Source: an uncultured Bacillus sp. (GTDB taxonomy: Bacteria > Bacillota > Bacilli > Bacillales > DSM-1321). From it: DNA of 10,452 nucleotides. This document shows positions 9,640-10,452 of the stretch, piece after piece; positions within the stretch are counted from its first letter, which is position 1, and each line of letters starts with the position of its first letter. The stretch lies in assembly GCA_934215995.1 (NCBI GenBank), contig CAKQBC010000055.1:1-10452 (forward strand), read 5' to 3'. The notes below the pieces were generated by a model. The model worked only from the letters and a program-made list of their open reading frames with translations. It ran no database searches and had not been told where the DNA came from. The translations under genes and the position numbers were made by a program.

Positions 9640-10101
9640 CTATTCATATTTAAGGCTGGTCAGCATCGCTTTCAGCATTCTTGCCCGCAATTCATCGCGC
9701 TGCGGCAAATCAATGAAAATGACTGAGCGATCCAATACGCTCATCATAAGCTTTGACTCGCGTTCATTTATGATTTTCTCATCCACGAGCCGGACAATCA
9801 TATTTTCAGCTACTTGCTGCGGTATTCGCTTATCAATCAAATCGAGCAGCTGGTCAATAATTTGGGCATGTTCATATAATTGGACTTTGGTAATCCGGAT
9901 ATATCCGCCGCCGCCCCGCTTGCTCTCTACTACATATCCCTTTTCGGTCGTGAAGCGGGTATTTATGACATAATTGATTTGGGAAGGCACACACTGAAAT
10001 TTATCTGCAATTTCGCTGCGCTTTATTATAACTATTTCCTTCTCACTTTGATTAAGAACTGTTTTTAGGTAGTTCTCAATTATGTCAGAAATGTTTTTCA
10101 T
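9640..10101 (-). CDS. ctsR: Class III heat-shock transcriptional repressor CtsR
   Basis: CtsR is a dimeric winged-helix repressor of clp genes and of its own operon. It releases DNA on heating and is removed by McsA/McsB/ClpCP. The 153-aa protein (154 in B. subtilis) begins MKNISDIIENYL. It carries the helix-turn-helix at about 27-49 (RSEIADKFQCVPSQINYVIN) and the glycine-rich wing KRGGGGYIRI at 61-70. In the wing, R62 corresponds to the arginine targeted by McsB, and the glycines form the temperature-sensing loop. The C-terminal dimer and McsB-interaction region contains RDELRARMLKAMLTSL (135-150). The ATG at 10099-10101 is chosen because it follows GGAGGAGGC at proper spacing and gives the family N-terminus. 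A 23-codon upstream extension of the frame runs through the operator and promoter and is not real. The gene is probably autoregulated through the box at 10122-10138. Confidence 0.98.
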   Translation of the reverse strand: MKNISDIIENYLKTVLNQSEKEIVIIKRSEIADKFQCVPSQINYVINTRFTTEKGYVVESKRGGGGYIRITKVQLYEHAQIIDQLLDLIDKRIPQQVAENMIVRLVDEKIINERESKLMMSVLDRSVIFIDLPQRDELRARMLKAMLTSLKYE

Positions 10102-10121
10102 TTTGCCTCCTCCGTTCTGAC

Positions 10122-10138
10122 TTTGACTATATTTGACT
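10122..10138 (-). promoter_or_regulatory. CtsR operator (heptad direct repeat)
   Basis: Read on the minus strand, the 17 bp are AGTCAAA-TAT-AGTCAAA, a perfect match to the known CtsR consensus RGTCAAA-NAN-RGTCAAA. The box lies immediately downstream of the -10 element and covers the expected transcription start, so bound CtsR would block initiation. It is about 20 bp upstream of the ctsR start codon. Confidence 0.93.
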
Positions 10139-10141
10139 AAT

Positions 10142-10170
10142 ATTATATGAAAAAAAACATGCAAATGCAA
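10142..10170 (-). promoter_or_regulatory. Sigma-A promoter of the ctsR operon
   Basis: On the minus strand a perfect -10 TATAAT is at 10142-10147. A -35-like TTGCAT is at 10165-10170, exactly 17 bp upstream. The -35 element is modest (TTG conserved, remainder divergent). The predicted start near 10135 falls inside the CtsR box, the usual arrangement for CtsR-repressed promoters. Confidence 0.7.
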
Positions 10171-10245
10171 CTAAGGCGTACCGCTTTTTCTTCTTCTATT
10201 TTCGCCCATTTTTTTATTTGTTTATACCTTTTATTTCTCTTTTCT

Positions 10246-10271
10246 GTACCCCTTTTCCCCTGTATAAAAAC
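10246..10271 (-). promoter_or_regulatory. Candidate sigma-B (general stress) promoter upstream of ctsR
   Basis: On the minus strand GTTTTT (10266-10271) is followed after 14 bp by GGGTAC (10246-10251). This resembles the sigma-B consensus GTTTAA and GGGTAT (4 of 6 and 5 of 6 positions). The B. subtilis clpC operon has a sigma-B promoter upstream of its CtsR-controlled sigma-A promoter, and the position here, about 145 bp before ctsR, agrees with that layout. The evidence is motif similarity only. Confidence 0.45.
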
Positions 10272-10334
10272 AATCGTCCGCCATGGAATTTTTTCCTCTT
10301 CTATCTTTATGAACATATACCTGTATTAAATGTC

Positions 10335-10359
10335 GGAAAGAATATATTCATTTCTTTCC
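10335..10359. repeat. 8-bp inverted repeat downstream of the rRNA terminator
   Basis: GGAAAGAA at 10335-10342 is the perfect reverse complement of TTCTTTCC at 10352-10359, with a 9-nt AT-rich loop. There is no T-run after it on the minus strand, so it is not a second classical terminator. It may be a backup 3' structure of the rRNA transcript. The rest of the roughly 300 bp between ctsR and the 5S match holds only the promoters, operator and terminator listed separately. Confidence 0.35.
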
Positions 10360-10366
10360 AGCCAAC

Positions 10367-10395
10367 AAAAAAAGACCAGCATCTCTGCTGATCTT
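10367..10395 (-). terminator. Intrinsic terminator of the upstream rRNA operon
   Basis: On the minus strand GATCAGCA (10386-10393) pairs with TGCTGGTC (10374-10381) around a GAGA tetraloop, with one G-U pair and two A-U extensions. It is followed by seven T (10367-10373). It lies about 10 nt past the 5S-like 3' end, as expected for the end of an rrn operon. Confidence 0.9.
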
Positions 10396-10402
10396 CTGTG
10401 TT

Positions 10403-10427
10403 GCCTGGCAACGTCCTACTCTCACAG
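10403..10427 (-). rRNA. rrf: 3' end of a 5S rRNA (fragment at the right edge)
   Basis: Read on the minus strand, 10403-10427 gives CTGTGAGAGTAGGACG followed by TTGCCAGGC. This is the conserved 3' end of Bacillus 5S rRNA, including the strand that closes the terminal helix. A rrn operon upstream of ctsR is the normal Bacillus arrangement, and a terminator follows at the right distance. Beyond 10427 the sequence no longer resembles 5S: the expected helix IV (a G-run and C-run hairpin preceded by GATGGTAGT) is replaced by a different palindrome. The gene is therefore partial in this window and may be chimeric or truncated. Confidence 0.6.
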
Positions 10428-10452
10428 ACTTGCACAGGATGTGCTGGCTTCT

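Noticed and set aside
10102..10170. 23-codon N-terminal extension of ctsR
   Set aside because: It would run through the CtsR operator and the -10 box. The ATG at 10099-10101 has the proper ribosome binding site and the family N-terminus.
10147..10329. Small plus-strand open frame (60 codons) upstream of ctsR
   Set aside because: It overlaps the ctsR promoter region, has a hydrophobic low-complexity translation caused by pyrimidine-rich DNA, and has no ribosome binding site.

Overview
The window is a stretch of core chromosome from a low-to-medium GC Firmicute, most likely a Bacillaceae member (Bacillus sensu lato). The gene order matches the B. subtilis arrangement that follows rRNA operon rrnW: ctsR-mcsA-mcsB-clpC-radA-disA-yacL-ispD-ispF-gltX. 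Every gene is on the minus strand, so transcription runs from high to low coordinates. The proteins are close in length and motif to the B. subtilis ones as I remember them, but differ enough that I would not name the species.

In transcription order, the right edge (10403-10427) holds a short match to the 3' end of a 5S rRNA, followed by a clear intrinsic terminator (10367-10395). The ctsR regulatory region follows. It has a candidate sigma-B promoter, a sigma-A promoter with a perfect TATAAT, and a perfect CtsR heptad direct repeat placed over the expected transcription start. The tightly packed heat-shock cluster ctsR (repressor), mcsA (zinc-finger adaptor), mcsB (protein arginine kinase) and clpC (AAA+ unfoldase) ends in a strong terminator (5474-5526). 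These four genes form the phospho-arginine protein quality control circuit. McsB with McsA phosphorylates arginines on CtsR and damaged proteins, ClpC docks them through its N-domain, and ClpP (not in this window) degrades them. The residues for writing and reading phospho-arginine are intact.

An AT-rich gap of about 200 bp follows. Then come radA (recombination/branch-migration ATPase) and disA (c-di-AMP synthase and DNA-integrity scanner), two bases apart. Next are yacL (membrane PIN-TRAM protein), ispD and ispF (two steps of the MEP isoprenoid pathway), and the first 83 codons of gltX (glutamyl-tRNA synthetase), which runs off the left edge.

I found no mobile element, CRISPR array, tRNA, toxin-antitoxin or defence module, and no undescribed system. 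Points worth a second look are the abrupt divergence of the 5S sequence into a palindrome at the right edge, the terminator splitting clpC from radA, a 9-bp inverted repeat in the gltX leader, and two start codons (radA and mcsA) that differ from the longest reading frame.
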